Shown here one piece after another: positions 43,596-52,469 of a DNA stretch of 64,000 nt (position 1 is its first letter; every line of letters begins with the position of its first letter). The notes beneath the pieces were generated by a model. The model was given only the letters and a program-made list of their open reading frames with translations. It ran no database searches and was not told the origin of the DNA. Position numbers and translations under genes: made by a program. This DNA is from Saccharospirillum sp039982735 (GTDB lineage: Bacteria > Pseudomonadota > Gammaproteobacteria > Pseudomonadales > Natronospirillaceae), in NCBI RefSeq assembly GCF_039982735.1, contig NZ_JBDWXV010000011.1:496001-560000 (forward strand). The letters are read 5' to 3'.

Positions 43596-46019
43596 ATGGA
43601 GCATTCTGACTCCCCGGCAGGCGATCCCATCGTATTACCATTGCTTCCATTGCGTGATGTGGTTGTTTACCCGCACATGGTCATTCCGTTGTTTGTTGGT
43701 CGCGAGAAGTCCATAGCGGCTCTTCAGGCCGCCATGGACGATGGCAAGAAAATACTGCTGGTCGCCCAGCGCAATGCCTCTGATGATGAGCCCGATCAGA
43801 GCGATCTCTATCATGTTGGTACCCTGGCGACGGTGCTGCAATTGTTGCGACTGCCAGATGGCACGGTAAAGGTACTCGTTGAAGGCGTTGATCGTGTCAG
43901 CATTGACGAGCTGGAAGAGGGCGAGGAGTACATAAAAGGGCACGCGACGCTAATGACCGGCGGACAGCTGAGTGAGCGCGAGAGCGAGTCACTGGTTCGG
44001 CTGCTGATGTCCCAGTTCGACAAATACGTCCAGCTGAGCAAAAAAGTACCCTCAGAAGTGATTACCTCTTTGAACAGTATTGAGGAACCGGGTCGCCTGG
44101 CGGATACGATTGCTGCGCATCTGTCGTTGAAGATAGATGAGAAACAGCAGGTGCTGGAACTGTCGGCTGATCGCGACCGTATCGAACATCTGTTGTCGGT
44201 TCTGGAAACCGAAATCGACCTGCTGCAAGTCGAAAAGCGCATTCGCGGTCGGGTAAAAAAGCAGATGGAGAAATCCCAGCGCGAGTATTACCTGAACGAA
44301 CAAATGAAAGCGATTCAAAAAGAACTGGGCGACCTGGATGAAAGTAACCCCAATGAAATTGAAGAGCTAAGCGGTAAGATCGATAACGCTGGCATGCCTA
44401 AAGAGGCGCTTGAAAAAGCCAAAGCTGAATTGAACAAGCTGAAAATGATGTCGCCGATGTCGGCGGAATCCTCGGTCGTGCGCAATTACCTCGACTGGAT
44501 GATCAGCGTACCCTGGTCCAAAAAGTCACGCGTTCGACATGATCTGAAGCGCGCCCAGGAAGTTCTGGAAGAAGACCACTATGGTCTGGATGAGGTTAAG
44601 AAACGCATCCTCGAATACCTGGCTGTGCAGCAGCGCGTGAAGAAAGTTAAAGGGCCGGTATTGTGTTTGGTAGGGCCGCCGGGGGTAGGTAAAACCTCCC
44701 TGGGTCAGTCCATCGCGCGCGCAACAAACCGCAAATTTGTCCGTATGGCGCTCGGCGGGGTAAGGGATGAATCGGAAATGCGTGGTCACCGCCGTACTTA
44801 CATTGGCTCGATGCCTGGCAAGGTTGTACAGAAACTGAGCAAGGTTGGGGTGCGTAACCCGCTTTTCCTGCTCGACGAGATCGACAAGATGGGGATGGAT
44901 CACCGGGGTGACCCGGCGTCTGCCTTACTGGAGATTCTCGACCCGGAACAGAACCACACCTTCAATGACCATTATCTCGAAGTGGATTATGACCTGTCGG
45001 ATGTGATGTTCATCTGTACCGCCAATTCGATGAACATTCCCGGTCCGCTGCTGGATCGGATGGAGATCATCCGCATTCCGGGTTACACCGAAGATGAAAA
45101 AGTGGCGATTGCCGAAAAGTACCTGTTGCCCAAGCAATTAAAGGCCAACGGACTGAAGGCAAATGAACTCAACCTGACAACCGGTGCGATCAGCGACCTG
45201 ATTCGCTATTACAGCCGGGAAGCGGGTGTTCGTGGGCTTGAGCGGGAAATCGCCAAGGTAGCGCGCAAGGTTGTGATGGCCAACGTGCTGGAAAAAGAAA
45301 CCAGAACGACAACCATCGACCAGGATAATCTGGAAGAGTTTTCCGGTGTCCACAAATACAAATTCGGATTGGCCGACAAGGAAAATCAGGTCGGTATGGT
45401 CACCGGTCTTGCCTGGACATCGGTGGGTGGTGAGTTACTGAACCTCGAGGCCACCTCGGTGCCTGGCAAGGGCCGAACTGTACAGACCGGCTCGCTGGGG
45501 GATGTGATGAAAGAATCCATCCAGGCGGCCATGACGGTGGTTCGCAGCCGGGCACAAAGCCTGGGCATCATGCCCAACTTTATTGAGAACCGTGACATCC
45601 ATGTGCACGTTCCGGAAGGGGCTACCCCCAAGGACGGACCGTCCGCAGGTATTGGCATGGCTACTGCTTTGGTCTCAGTGCTGACTCGTATTCCGGTTCG
45701 GGCCGATGTCGCCATGACCGGTGAAATTACCCTGCGCGGGCAGGTGTTGCCCATTGGTGGCTTGAAAGAAAAGCTGCTGGCGGCTCGCCGAGGGGGTATA
45801 AAAACCGTTATCATTCCCAAGGAAAATGTCAGGGATTTGAAGGAGATACCGGACAATATCAAGAAAGAGCTGGATATTCGTCCTGTTGAATGGATAGATG
45901 ATGTGTTAAATGTAGCCCTGGAGCGCAATCCTACGCCCCTGACCGATGCCCAGGTGGAAGCGGAAATGGCCAAGACTCGCTCTGAGAACCAGACATCATC
46001 TAGCCTCAGCACTCACTAG
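43596..46019 (+). CDS. lon: Lon, ATP-dependent protease La
   Basis: Lon degrades misfolded and regulatory proteins, including SulA in E. coli. The 807-residue protein has the N-terminal substrate-binding domain (LPLLPLRDVVVYPHMVIPLF onward), a coiled-coil around 195-270, AAA+ Walker A VGPPGVGKTSLGQS and Walker B PLFLLDEIDKM, and the C-terminal S16 protease domain with catalytic S683 (DGPSAGIGM) and a following lysine. It has its own predicted promoter at 43535. The presence of sulA in the window gives a likely substrate. Confidence 0.97.
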   Translation: MEHSDSPAGDPIVLPLLPLRDVVVYPHMVIPLFVGREKSIAALQAAMDDGKKILLVAQRNASDDEPDQSDLYHVGTLATVLQLLRLPDGTVKVLVEGVDRVSIDELEEGEEYIKGHATLMTGGQLSERESESLVRLLMSQFDKYVQLSKKVPSEVITSLNSIEEPGRLADTIAAHLSLKIDEKQQVLELSADRDRIEHLLSVLETEIDLLQVEKRIRGRVKKQMEKSQREYYLNEQMKAIQKELGDLDESNPNEIEELSGKIDNAGMPKEALEKAKAELNKLKMMSPMSAESSVVRNYLDWMISVPWSKKSRVRHDLKRAQEVLEEDHYGLDEVKKRILEYLAVQQRVKKVKGPVLCLVGPPGVGKTSLGQSIARATNRKFVRMALGGVRDESEMRGHRRTYIGSMPGKVVQKLSKVGVRNPLFLLDEIDKMGMDHRGDPASALLEILDPEQNHTFNDHYLEVDYDLSDVMFICTANSMNIPGPLLDRMEIIRIPGYTEDEKVAIAEKYLLPKQLKANGLKANELNLTTGAISDLIRYYSREAGVRGLEREIAKVARKVVMANVLEKETRTTTIDQDNLEEFSGVHKYKFGLADKENQVGMVTGLAWTSVGGELLNLEATSVPGKGRTVQTGSLGDVMKESIQAAMTVVRSRAQSLGIMPNFIENRDIHVHVPEGATPKDGPSAGIGMATALVSVLTRIPVRADVAMTGEITLRGQVLPIGGLKEKLLAARRGGIKTVIIPKENVRDLKEIPDNIKKELDIRPVEWIDDVLNVALERNPTPLTDAQVEAEMAKTRSENQTSSSLSTH

Positions 46020-46025
46020 AACCGC

Positions 46026-46055
46026 TTGACAGTGGAATTTTGAGGCTGGTATAAA
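46026..46055 (+). promoter_or_regulatory. Predicted hupB sigma-70 promoter
   Basis: TTGACA (46026-46031), 18 bp, TATAAA (46050-46055). The -35 is perfect and the -10 nearly so. It begins 7 bp after the lon stop and gives a leader of about 150 nt to hupB. Confidence 0.8.
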
Positions 46056-46134
46056 GTGGGTTCGACATGAATCGAATGCACGGGCTGAAAAGCACAAACA
46101 AATAACAAAACAGGTGCAGGGTGCTTTAGTAAGC

Positions 46135-46167
46135 GCAATGCCCCGGGTTTAACACCCCAGGCATTGC
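46135..46167 (+). other. Structured hupB leader hairpin
   Basis: GCAATGCC pairs with GGCATTGC over 8 bp, and inside it GGGT pairs with ACCC around a TTAAC loop, with a 2x2 internal mismatch. No T-run follows. The structure ends about 45 nt before the hupB start in an unusually long leader. Confidence 0.5.
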
Positions 46168-46211
46168 CAGGGACATAAAACTGCATCACAACGAAGTTAA
46201 AGGGGAAAAGT

Positions 46212-46484
46212 GTGAACAAGTCTGAACTGATTGATGCTGTAGCGGCTGCGGCTGACATTCCAAAAGCGGCTGCTGGCCGTGCACTGGATGCAATGATTGA
46301 CTCTGTAACTGACACGCTGAAAAGCGGTGATCAGGTCGTACTGGTGGGTTTCGGTACCTTTGGCGTTAAAGAGCGTGCGGCCCGTACCGGTCGTAACCCT
46401 CAAACTGGCCAGCCGATCGAAATCAAAGCGGCCAAAGTGCCGAGCTTCAAGGCCGGTAAAGCGCTGAAAGACGCCGTAAACTGA
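46212..46484 (+). CDS. hupB: HU-beta, histone-like DNA-binding protein
   Basis: HU bends and compacts DNA without sequence preference. The 90-residue protein begins MNKSELIDAVAAAADIPKAA and has the DNA-binding arm GVKERAARTGRNPQTG and the C-terminal KVPSFKAGKALKDAVN. The start is GTG with AAGGGG upstream. It follows lon and precedes ppiD, the conserved order. It has its own strong promoter, a long leader and a terminator, so it is monocistronic. Confidence 0.97.
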   Translation: MNKSELIDAVAAAADIPKAAAGRALDAMIDSVTDTLKSGDQVVLVGFGTFGVKERAARTGRNPQTGQPIEIKAAKVPSFKAGKALKDAVN

Positions 46485-46540
46485 TTGAAGGGTCTCGGGT
46501 GGGAGCCTCAGGCTCTCACCAGAACCCGGTTTAAACCGAC

Positions 46541-46570
46541 AGCGTGTCAGCCCTGATGCGCTTTTTTTTT
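46541..46570 (+). terminator. Rho-independent terminator of hupB
   Basis: AGCGTGTCA pairs with TGATGCGCT (two G-T pairs) around a GCCC loop, followed by nine T residues. A second hairpin, GGTGGGAGCC-TCA-GGCTCTCACC, lies just upstream at about 46497-46520. Confidence 0.85.
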
Positions 46571-46610
46571 ATCTGAATATCCGTAGTGTCCAGACGGGGT
46601 GGGAAGCTAA

Positions 46611-48470
46611 ATGCTCCAGTTTTTCCGTAATGCAGCCAAGGGAGTGACGGGGAAGGTCATCGTCGCCGTTATCGTCGTTGCCTTTGCTTTTTTTGGTGCC
46701 GAGTCCATCGTCGGCATTGTAAACAATTCCGACCCGATTGAAGTCAATGGTGAGGGCATCAGCGATGTGCAGGTACAGCGACTGGTCCAGGAACGCCAAC
46801 AGCAACTGATACAGCAACTGGGTGAAAATGCGACCCCTGAATTGTTGAACTCGTCGTTTATCCGTCAGTCAGTCGTCAACGCCCTGGTCAATGAAGAAAT
46901 TCAGCGACAGGCGAGTGTTAATCTGGATCTGGCCGTCAGCGAAGAAGAAGTTAATCAGAATATTCTGACCATTGGTGCGTTTCAGTCGAATGGCCGCTTT
47001 GATGAAGAAGCCTTTCGTCGGTATATCGCAATCAACGGTTTTACTCCCACAACGTTTCGCACCCAGTTGAGCAGCCAGATACGGCTGGAGCAAATGCAAG
47101 CGGGCCTGGTTCGTTCTGCCTTTGAACTGGAGCGAGATGTCGAACGTTCTGCTGCGCTGGAAAGCCAACGCCGGGAAGTGACTTATCGCCGTTACAACGC
47201 CGAAGACTTTCTGGATCAGGTCGACGTTACCGAACAGGATATTCAGACTTATTACGAGACCAACAGTGACCAGTTTTTGAACCCGGAGCAGGTTCAGGTT
47301 CGCTACGTTGTTCTTAACCAGAGTGATTTGATTCCGGACATGGTGGTGACCGAGTCGGACATAGAGTCCGAATACAATCGCTATGTCGCAGAAACCGAAG
47401 CAGAAACGCTACGCGAAGTGTCACATATCCTCTTTGCAGAGGGTGATGACCCCATGACAGCAGCTGAAGCCGCCATGGCGCGTCTGGACGCTGGTGAATC
47501 ATTTGCTGACTTGGCCGAAGAGTTGTCTGATGACCCGGGAAGCTCGCTCGACGGCGGATATCTGGGCGAGTTGAGTGAAGGCCTCTATGTCGATGAATTC
47601 TTTGAGGCGGGTCAGCAACTGCAGGCAGTCGGTGATGTGAGCGATCCGGTACAAACCGAGTTCGGTGTGCATCTGATCCGGCTGGAAACGCTTGAGCAGG
47701 CCGATGTCGAGCCGCTGGAAAGCGTTCGTGACGCCCTGGAGCAAGCCGTACGCGAGCGCAAGGCGCGTGAAGAGTTTGGATTGCTTGAAACAGAAATGGC
47801 TGATATTGCTTTTCAGAGTGACCGCATTGACGAGGTTGCCGAAACGTTCAATACGGCGGTTCAAACCTCTGACTGGATTAACCGTAACAGCACCTCTGGT
47901 ATTGCGGCTTCCGCGTCATTCGTAACGGCAGCCTTTTCTGAACCCGTGGTCGACAATGATCTGATCAGCGATGTTGTTCGTCTGGAGAACGGTGGCCTGG
48001 CGGTTATGCAACTGGAGGCTTACGAACCGGAGCAAGTGCAACCGCTGGACGCAGTGCGAGACCGGATTGTTGACATTGTAACCAATGAGCAGGCAACCGA
48101 GTTGGCTGAGCAGGCTGCGACTGATGACCTGGAACAGGTGAGATCGGAAGGTGTGGTTGCGGATGAGCGCTGGGCTTCATCTATTGTGATCGATCGCGAT
48201 AACAGCGAATTGCCTTCGAACCTGGTGCAGTTCAGCTTTGAGCTGCCGCGTCCGGCCGCCGATGGTCTGACCGTCGAACGGTTTACCGCTGGTGAAACCG
48301 TTTATCTGGTTGCTGTGTTGTCGGTAACGGAAGGTGAGGTCAGTGAGGATGTTCGCCAGTCGGTGGGTGACTACCTGGCGCAGCGTACCGGCCAGGCTGA
48401 CTATCAGAGTTTCTTCAATGCACTGCGTACCTCTGCCGACGTGCGCATCAGTGGCGCCTTGTCCCAGTAA
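46611..48470 (+). CDS. ppiD: PpiD/SurA-N type periplasmic chaperone and peptidyl-prolyl isomerase
   Basis: PpiD is anchored in the inner membrane next to the SecYEG exit and assists folding of exported proteins. The 619-residue protein has one N-terminal membrane helix (about residues 16-36), a SurA-N-like chaperone region, a parvulin domain (about 255-360; VSHILFAEGDDP ... GGYLGELSEG ... TEFGVHLIRLE) and a C-terminal second domain. The hydrophilic part is strongly acidic, which fits a marine or halotolerant periplasm. It is the last gene of the tig-clpPX-lon-hupB-ppiD run. Confidence 0.95.
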   Translation: MLQFFRNAAKGVTGKVIVAVIVVAFAFFGAESIVGIVNNSDPIEVNGEGISDVQVQRLVQERQQQLIQQLGENATPELLNSSFIRQSVVNALVNEEIQRQASVNLDLAVSEEEVNQNILTIGAFQSNGRFDEEAFRRYIAINGFTPTTFRTQLSSQIRLEQMQAGLVRSAFELERDVERSAALESQRREVTYRRYNAEDFLDQVDVTEQDIQTYYETNSDQFLNPEQVQVRYVVLNQSDLIPDMVVTESDIESEYNRYVAETEAETLREVSHILFAEGDDPMTAAEAAMARLDAGESFADLAEELSDDPGSSLDGGYLGELSEGLYVDEFFEAGQQLQAVGDVSDPVQTEFGVHLIRLETLEQADVEPLESVRDALEQAVRERKAREEFGLLETEMADIAFQSDRIDEVAETFNTAVQTSDWINRNSTSGIAASASFVTAAFSEPVVDNDLISDVVRLENGGLAVMQLEAYEPEQVQPLDAVRDRIVDIVTNEQATELAEQAATDDLEQVRSEGVVADERWASSIVIDRDNSELPSNLVQFSFELPRPAADGLTVERFTAGETVYLVAVLSVTEGEVSEDVRQSVGDYLAQRTGQADYQSFFNALRTSADVRISGALSQ

Positions 48471-48529
48471 CGGAGTCAGGCGCTCGACCCCTGCGCCAGA
48501 AGCGTTGGGTCGGCTATACTGAGTATTGC

Positions 48530-48554
48530 AAAGGCCGCCTGAGCGGCCTTTTTT
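48530..48554 (+). terminator. Rho-independent terminator of ppiD
   Basis: AAGGCCGC-CTGA-GCGGCCTT followed by T residues. Confidence 0.92.
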
Positions 48555-48571
48555 AATGGCGGGAGCCTGAG

Positions 48572-48814
48572 ATGAATTCACAGCATCAGAAACTGACCCA
48601 GCTACTCGATGAAAATGCCATTACAGCCGAAGATTTTGCCTATTGCCTGGGCATCGAACCGGTACAGGCCGAGCGGCTGTGTACAGGGAAAAAAGCACTG
48701 ACACCCAAGTTGGCACGGCAAATAGAGCAAACCTTTTCCAAGCCCGCATACTGGCTCGATGATACCCCGGCGACCACCCGGGGCACCGGTCCGAGTTTTG
48801 ATCTGTTTGGGTAA
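48572..48814 (+). CDS. Small XRE/HigA-like helix-turn-helix protein
   Basis: This 80-residue protein has a predicted helix-turn-helix: ITAEDFAYCLGIEPVQAERLCTGKK (residues 17-41) resembles the XRE/HigA fold, followed by LTPKLARQIEQTFSKPAYWLDD, where HigA antitoxins read A..L...F..S..FWL. No toxin frame is adjacent. GGGAG precedes the ATG. It is 15 bp before kdsC, so the two are likely co-transcribed, an odd pairing. It may be a solitary regulator. Confidence 0.75.
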   Translation: MNSQHQKLTQLLDENAITAEDFAYCLGIEPVQAERLCTGKKALTPKLARQIEQTFSKPAYWLDDTPATTRGTGPSFDLFG

Positions 48815-48829
48815 CCGGGGGACTTGTCC

Positions 48830-49393
48830 ATGAATGAAGAACATGCCGCCTTGCTAAAGAACATTCGCCTGGTCGCCTTCGATGTTGACGGCGTGCTAAC
48901 CGACGGGCGTTTGTACTATGGCCCCGATGGCGAATCCCAAAAGGTTTTTCACGTTCGGGATGGGGTGGCGTTAAAGGTGCTTCCCGATGTTGGCATTGAG
49001 GTCGCTGTCGTATCGGCAAAAGACAGTCCCGCACTTCGTGCCCGTTTGAATGACCTTGGCGTTAAACATGCTTTTGTCGGGTGTCACGATAAACTTCAGC
49101 GCTTGCAGGCGCTGGCTGGGGAATTGGGATTAGCGCCTAATGAGATCGCCTTTGTCGGGGATGATCTGGTGGATCTGGAGGTGATGGCCTGGTGCGGATG
49201 CAGCCTGGCGCCGGCAGACGCTTACAGCTTCGTGTTGGAGAGGGCCAATGTGGTATTGACCGTTGAGGGCGGGCACGGAGTAGCCCGATGTGTGGCGGAC
49301 CTTGTGCTTAATGCCCAGGGGCTTTATCAGCAGGCTTACACCCTGGCTGCCGACGCTCATTTTGAACGTCGGCGAGACCCTTCAGACCGCTGA
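48830..49393 (+). CDS. kdsC: KdsC, 3-deoxy-D-manno-octulosonate-8-phosphate phosphatase
   Basis: KdsC is a tetrameric HAD phosphatase without a cap domain that makes Kdo from Kdo-8-phosphate. The 187-residue protein has motif I AFDVDGVLTDGRLYYG, FHVRDGVALK, motif II VVSAKDSPA and motif III FVGDDLVDLEVM. Motif II has alanine-lysine where many KdsC have GRxS; this is a small variation. I choose ATG 48830 over a TTG two codons earlier. It is convergent with kdsA, the previous enzyme of the pathway; kdsB and lpxK lie further right. Confidence 0.92.
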   Translation: MNEEHAALLKNIRLVAFDVDGVLTDGRLYYGPDGESQKVFHVRDGVALKVLPDVGIEVAVVSAKDSPALRARLNDLGVKHAFVGCHDKLQRLQALAGELGLAPNEIAFVGDDLVDLEVMAWCGCSLAPADAYSFVLERANVVLTVEGGHGVARCVADLVLNAQGLYQQAYTLAADAHFERRRDPSDR

Positions 49394-49416
49394 GAGCCGA
49401 CTACCGTATCGGTGAG

Positions 49417-50262
49417 TCAGCCTGTCACCAGGTCGGGCTGAGCTTTGATGAAGTCATCCAGCGCTTTCATTTGCGCCAGAAACGGCTTTAGCTGTTCCAG
49501 CGGCAGGGCACTGGGACCATCGCACTTAGCCTGGTCCGGGTCGGGGTGAGATTCCAGAAACAGCCCCGCAATTTTCTGCGACATGCCAGCCCGGGCCAGG
49601 TCCGTTACCTGCGACCGCCGACCGTCGGCCGAGTCGGAGCGGCCACCGGGTTTCTGCAGAGCGTGGGTCACGTCAAAAATGACCGGGTAACCGGTTTGTT
49701 TCATGATGCCAAAACCGAGCATATCGACCACCAGGTTGTTGTACCCAAACGAGGTGCCACGCTCACAGAGTATCAGTTGATCGTTGCCCGCTTCTTCGCA
49801 CTTGCGCAGAATGTGAGCCATTTCGTGAGGGGCCAGAAACTGGGCTTTCTTGATGTTGATGACGGCACCGGTTTTGGCCATCGCCATGACCAAATCAGTC
49901 TGGCGGGACAGAAACGCAGGCAGTTGAATAACATCGGCGACGTCGGCAGCCGGCTGGCACTGGTAGGGTTCGTGGACGTCGGTGATCACCGGCACGTTGA
50001 AAGTTTGTTTGATCTCCTGCAGTATCTTCAACCCTTCGTCCAGGCCCGGGCCCCGAAACCCTGCAATTGAACTGCGATTGGCTTTGTCGAAGCTGGCCTT
50101 GAACACGTAGGGAATGCCCAGATCTTCAGTGATCCTGACATAGTGTTCGGCCATGGTCATCGCCAGGTCGCGACTTTCGATGACATTGATGCCACCAAAC
50201 AGAGTAAACGGCTGGTCGTTACCGACGGCCAGATCTTGAACAGATACAGCACGCTGTTGCAT
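49417..50262 (-). CDS. kdsA: KdsA, 2-dehydro-3-deoxyphosphooctonate aldolase (Kdo-8-P synthase)
   Basis: KdsA condenses phosphoenolpyruvate with arabinose 5-phosphate to Kdo-8-phosphate for LPS. The 281-residue protein has the family motifs FGGINVIESRD, FKASFDKANRSS, PVITDVHEPYQC, INIKKAQFLAP, CERGTSFGYNNL and FDVTHALQKPGG. NIKKAQ with lysine, not a metal-binding cysteine, marks the metal-independent class. The start at 50262 follows GGACA; the longer in-frame reading is rejected. It is divergent from dinG with a 64-bp gap. Confidence 0.96.
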   Translation of the reverse strand: MQQRAVSVQDLAVGNDQPFTLFGGINVIESRDLAMTMAEHYVRITEDLGIPYVFKASFDKANRSSIAGFRGPGLDEGLKILQEIKQTFNVPVITDVHEPYQCQPAADVADVIQLPAFLSRQTDLVMAMAKTGAVINIKKAQFLAPHEMAHILRKCEEAGNDQLILCERGTSFGYNNLVVDMLGFGIMKQTGYPVIFDVTHALQKPGGRSDSADGRRSQVTDLARAGMSQKIAGLFLESHPDPDQAKCDGPSALPLEQLKPFLAQMKALDDFIKAQPDLVTG

Positions 50263-50326
50263 AACAGTGTCCCTATTGAATTGGGCTGCCATTGTAGCCG
50301 TTGACCGCGAGAAGCTAAACCTGCCC

Positions 50327-52456
50327 ATGCTCTCCCCCGAACTGAAAAACACTATTCAGACTGCCTACAGCGAGTACCTCACTGCCCGTGACCTCAAGGC
50401 ACGCAGCGGTCAGAAGCACATGCTGGCGCACATTGCCCGCACCTTGTCTGAGGTTGAGCTGTCGGCTGATGGCGAGTGTCAGGGCGCAGCACCCATAGCG
50501 GTGGTTGAGGCAGGTACCGGTACCGGTAAAACCATTGGCTATGCACTCAGCGCCATCCCGATCGCACAGCATTTCGATAAACGGCTGGTTATCGCCACGG
50601 CCACTGTGGCCCTGCAAGAGCAGGTGGTTCAAAAAGACATTCCCGACATTCTGGCTTCCAGCGGTTTGAGCTTTAATGCCGTTCTGGCCAAGGGCCGCGG
50701 GCGCTACCTGTGCTTGCAACGCCTGGAACAAAGCATCCAGATGCAGGAAGGCGCGGTGACTGCCTTGTCACTGTTTGAGGAGACGATGGCAGAGGATGAG
50801 GCCGCCTTGCAGGTCTATACCGACATGCTGGATCAATTCGGACGAGGGCAGTGGAGTGGTGACCGGGACCAGTGGCCAGACCGCCTCGACGATGAGCTTT
50901 GGCGTCCGGTGACCTCCACGCACCGGGAGTGCCTGAACCGTCGTTGCCCGCATTTTCAGAACTGCCCGTTCTATGAAACCCGCAAGGAACTGGAAGACGC
51001 CGACGTTATCATTGCCAATCACGATCTGGTGATGGCTGATCTGGCACTGGGTGGTGGGGTGATTCTGCCAGCACCGGCCCAGACCATCTATGTGTTCGAT
51101 GAAGGGCATCACCTGCCGGACAAGGGGCTTTCCCACTTTGCCAGTCAGCTGCCGTTCAAGCAGACGCTGAATCAGATAGAGGGCTGGCGCAAGCAACTGC
51201 CCAAGGTCAGGCTGGAGCTGGCCTACGGTGACTCGGAAGAGCGGCTGCTGGATCAGGTGGAAGCCGCCATCGGTGATGCCCACCTGTGCCTGACCGATGC
51301 CTGGGGGGCGCTGGCGCCGGTTCGTCAGCGGCTCGACGGGCATCTGTCGACCCTGACAGTTCATGATCCGGACTGGCTGACCCAGACGCAGGCGTTACTG
51401 GCCCCGCTGGAACAGCCGCTGAAGCAACTGTGCACGGCCTTGTTGCGCCTGGACGAGTCAGTTCGCAAGCGCCTGTCTGCCTCTCAGGATGTGGATGAGA
51501 AAGGGCGACTGGAACAAACCCTGCCGCTGCTGGGGCGATGGATGGGGCGCGCCGAGCCGGCGCGCGATCTGGTGGTTTCCTGGCTTCAGGAAGACAAGGC
51601 AGAGGCACCGCCGACGGCGCGCTGGTTCGACAACATCGACTTGCCGGATTATCAGGATCTGGTGTTGAACGCCAGTCCGGTCTCCGCCCAGTCAATACTG
51701 CGACAGCATATATGGAACCGGTGTTTCGGGGCCATTGTGACCTCAGCTACGTTGACCATCGCGGGTGATTTTAATCGCTTCGCCCTCCAGGCCGGTTTGC
51801 CAGACCACACCGGGTATTTACAGGTGTCGAGCCCCTTTGATTACCAGTCACGGGTGATCGCGCGCGTACCAGCGATCGCCTGCGATGGTGGCCTGCGCGA
51901 GGCGCACACCACAGCGATGATTGAAGCGGTGCAGGAATACCTGCCAACGTCGACCGGGAATCTGGTGTTGTTTTCGTCGCGTCAGCAAATGAATGAGGTG
52001 TATCGGGGGCTCAGCGCCGACTGGCAGGAACGCGTGACGTTGCAGGATGCATTACCCAAGAACGCTCTGATCAATCATCACCGGGAGCGGCTTGAAAGCG
52101 GCCAGGGCTCTACGTTGTTCGGGCTGGCCAGTCTGGCCGAAGGAGTGGACTTGCCGGGGAACTACCTGACGCACCTGATGATTGCCAAACTGCCGTTTGC
52201 GACACCCGATGATCCGATTCTTTCAACCCTGTCTTTGTGGCTGGAACAGCGGGGTTCGAACCCCTTTGCCCAGGTCAGCTTACCGACTGCCATTATTCGG
52301 CTGGTTCAGGCCTGTGGCCGATTGATTCGCAACGAATCTGACAGTGGCACGCTCTGGTTTATGGACCGCCGCCTGATCGACAAGCGATACGGCAGCCTGG
52401 TTCGTCAGTCACTGCCGGATTATCGCTGGGAAGTGGAGCCCCCCGCGCCGCGTTAG
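50327..52456 (+). CDS. dinG: DinG, ATP-dependent [4Fe-4S] DNA helicase
   Basis: DinG is a 5'-3' superfamily 2 helicase of the XPD type that resolves R-loops and other structures. The 709-residue protein has Walker A VEAGTGTGKTIGYAL, four cluster cysteines (RYLCLQRL, then ECLNRRCPHFQNC), DEGH box YVFDEGHHLPD, and the C-terminal motifs FGLASLAEGVDLPG and LVQACGRLIRNE. In E. coli it is SOS-induced; here only a defective box with N6 spacing lies upstream. The ATG at 50327 fits the family start. It is divergent from kdsA and convergent with agmatine deiminase. Confidence 0.95.
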   Translation: MLSPELKNTIQTAYSEYLTARDLKARSGQKHMLAHIARTLSEVELSADGECQGAAPIAVVEAGTGTGKTIGYALSAIPIAQHFDKRLVIATATVALQEQVVQKDIPDILASSGLSFNAVLAKGRGRYLCLQRLEQSIQMQEGAVTALSLFEETMAEDEAALQVYTDMLDQFGRGQWSGDRDQWPDRLDDELWRPVTSTHRECLNRRCPHFQNCPFYETRKELEDADVIIANHDLVMADLALGGGVILPAPAQTIYVFDEGHHLPDKGLSHFASQLPFKQTLNQIEGWRKQLPKVRLELAYGDSEERLLDQVEAAIGDAHLCLTDAWGALAPVRQRLDGHLSTLTVHDPDWLTQTQALLAPLEQPLKQLCTALLRLDESVRKRLSASQDVDEKGRLEQTLPLLGRWMGRAEPARDLVVSWLQEDKAEAPPTARWFDNIDLPDYQDLVLNASPVSAQSILRQHIWNRCFGAIVTSATLTIAGDFNRFALQAGLPDHTGYLQVSSPFDYQSRVIARVPAIACDGGLREAHTTAMIEAVQEYLPTSTGNLVLFSSRQQMNEVYRGLSADWQERVTLQDALPKNALINHHRERLESGQGSTLFGLASLAEGVDLPGNYLTHLMIAKLPFATPDDPILSTLSLWLEQRGSNPFAQVSLPTAIIRLVQACGRLIRNESDSGTLWFMDRRLIDKRYGSLVRQSLPDYRWEVEPPAPR

Positions 52457-52469
52457 TGGGTGGCGCGGC

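Noticed and set aside
50254..50267. SOS-box-like CTGT...ACAG between kdsA and dinG
   Set aside because: The spacing is N6, not N8 (CTGTTGCATAACAG), and the site covers the kdsA start codon. LexA would not be expected to bind, although E. coli dinG is an SOS gene.
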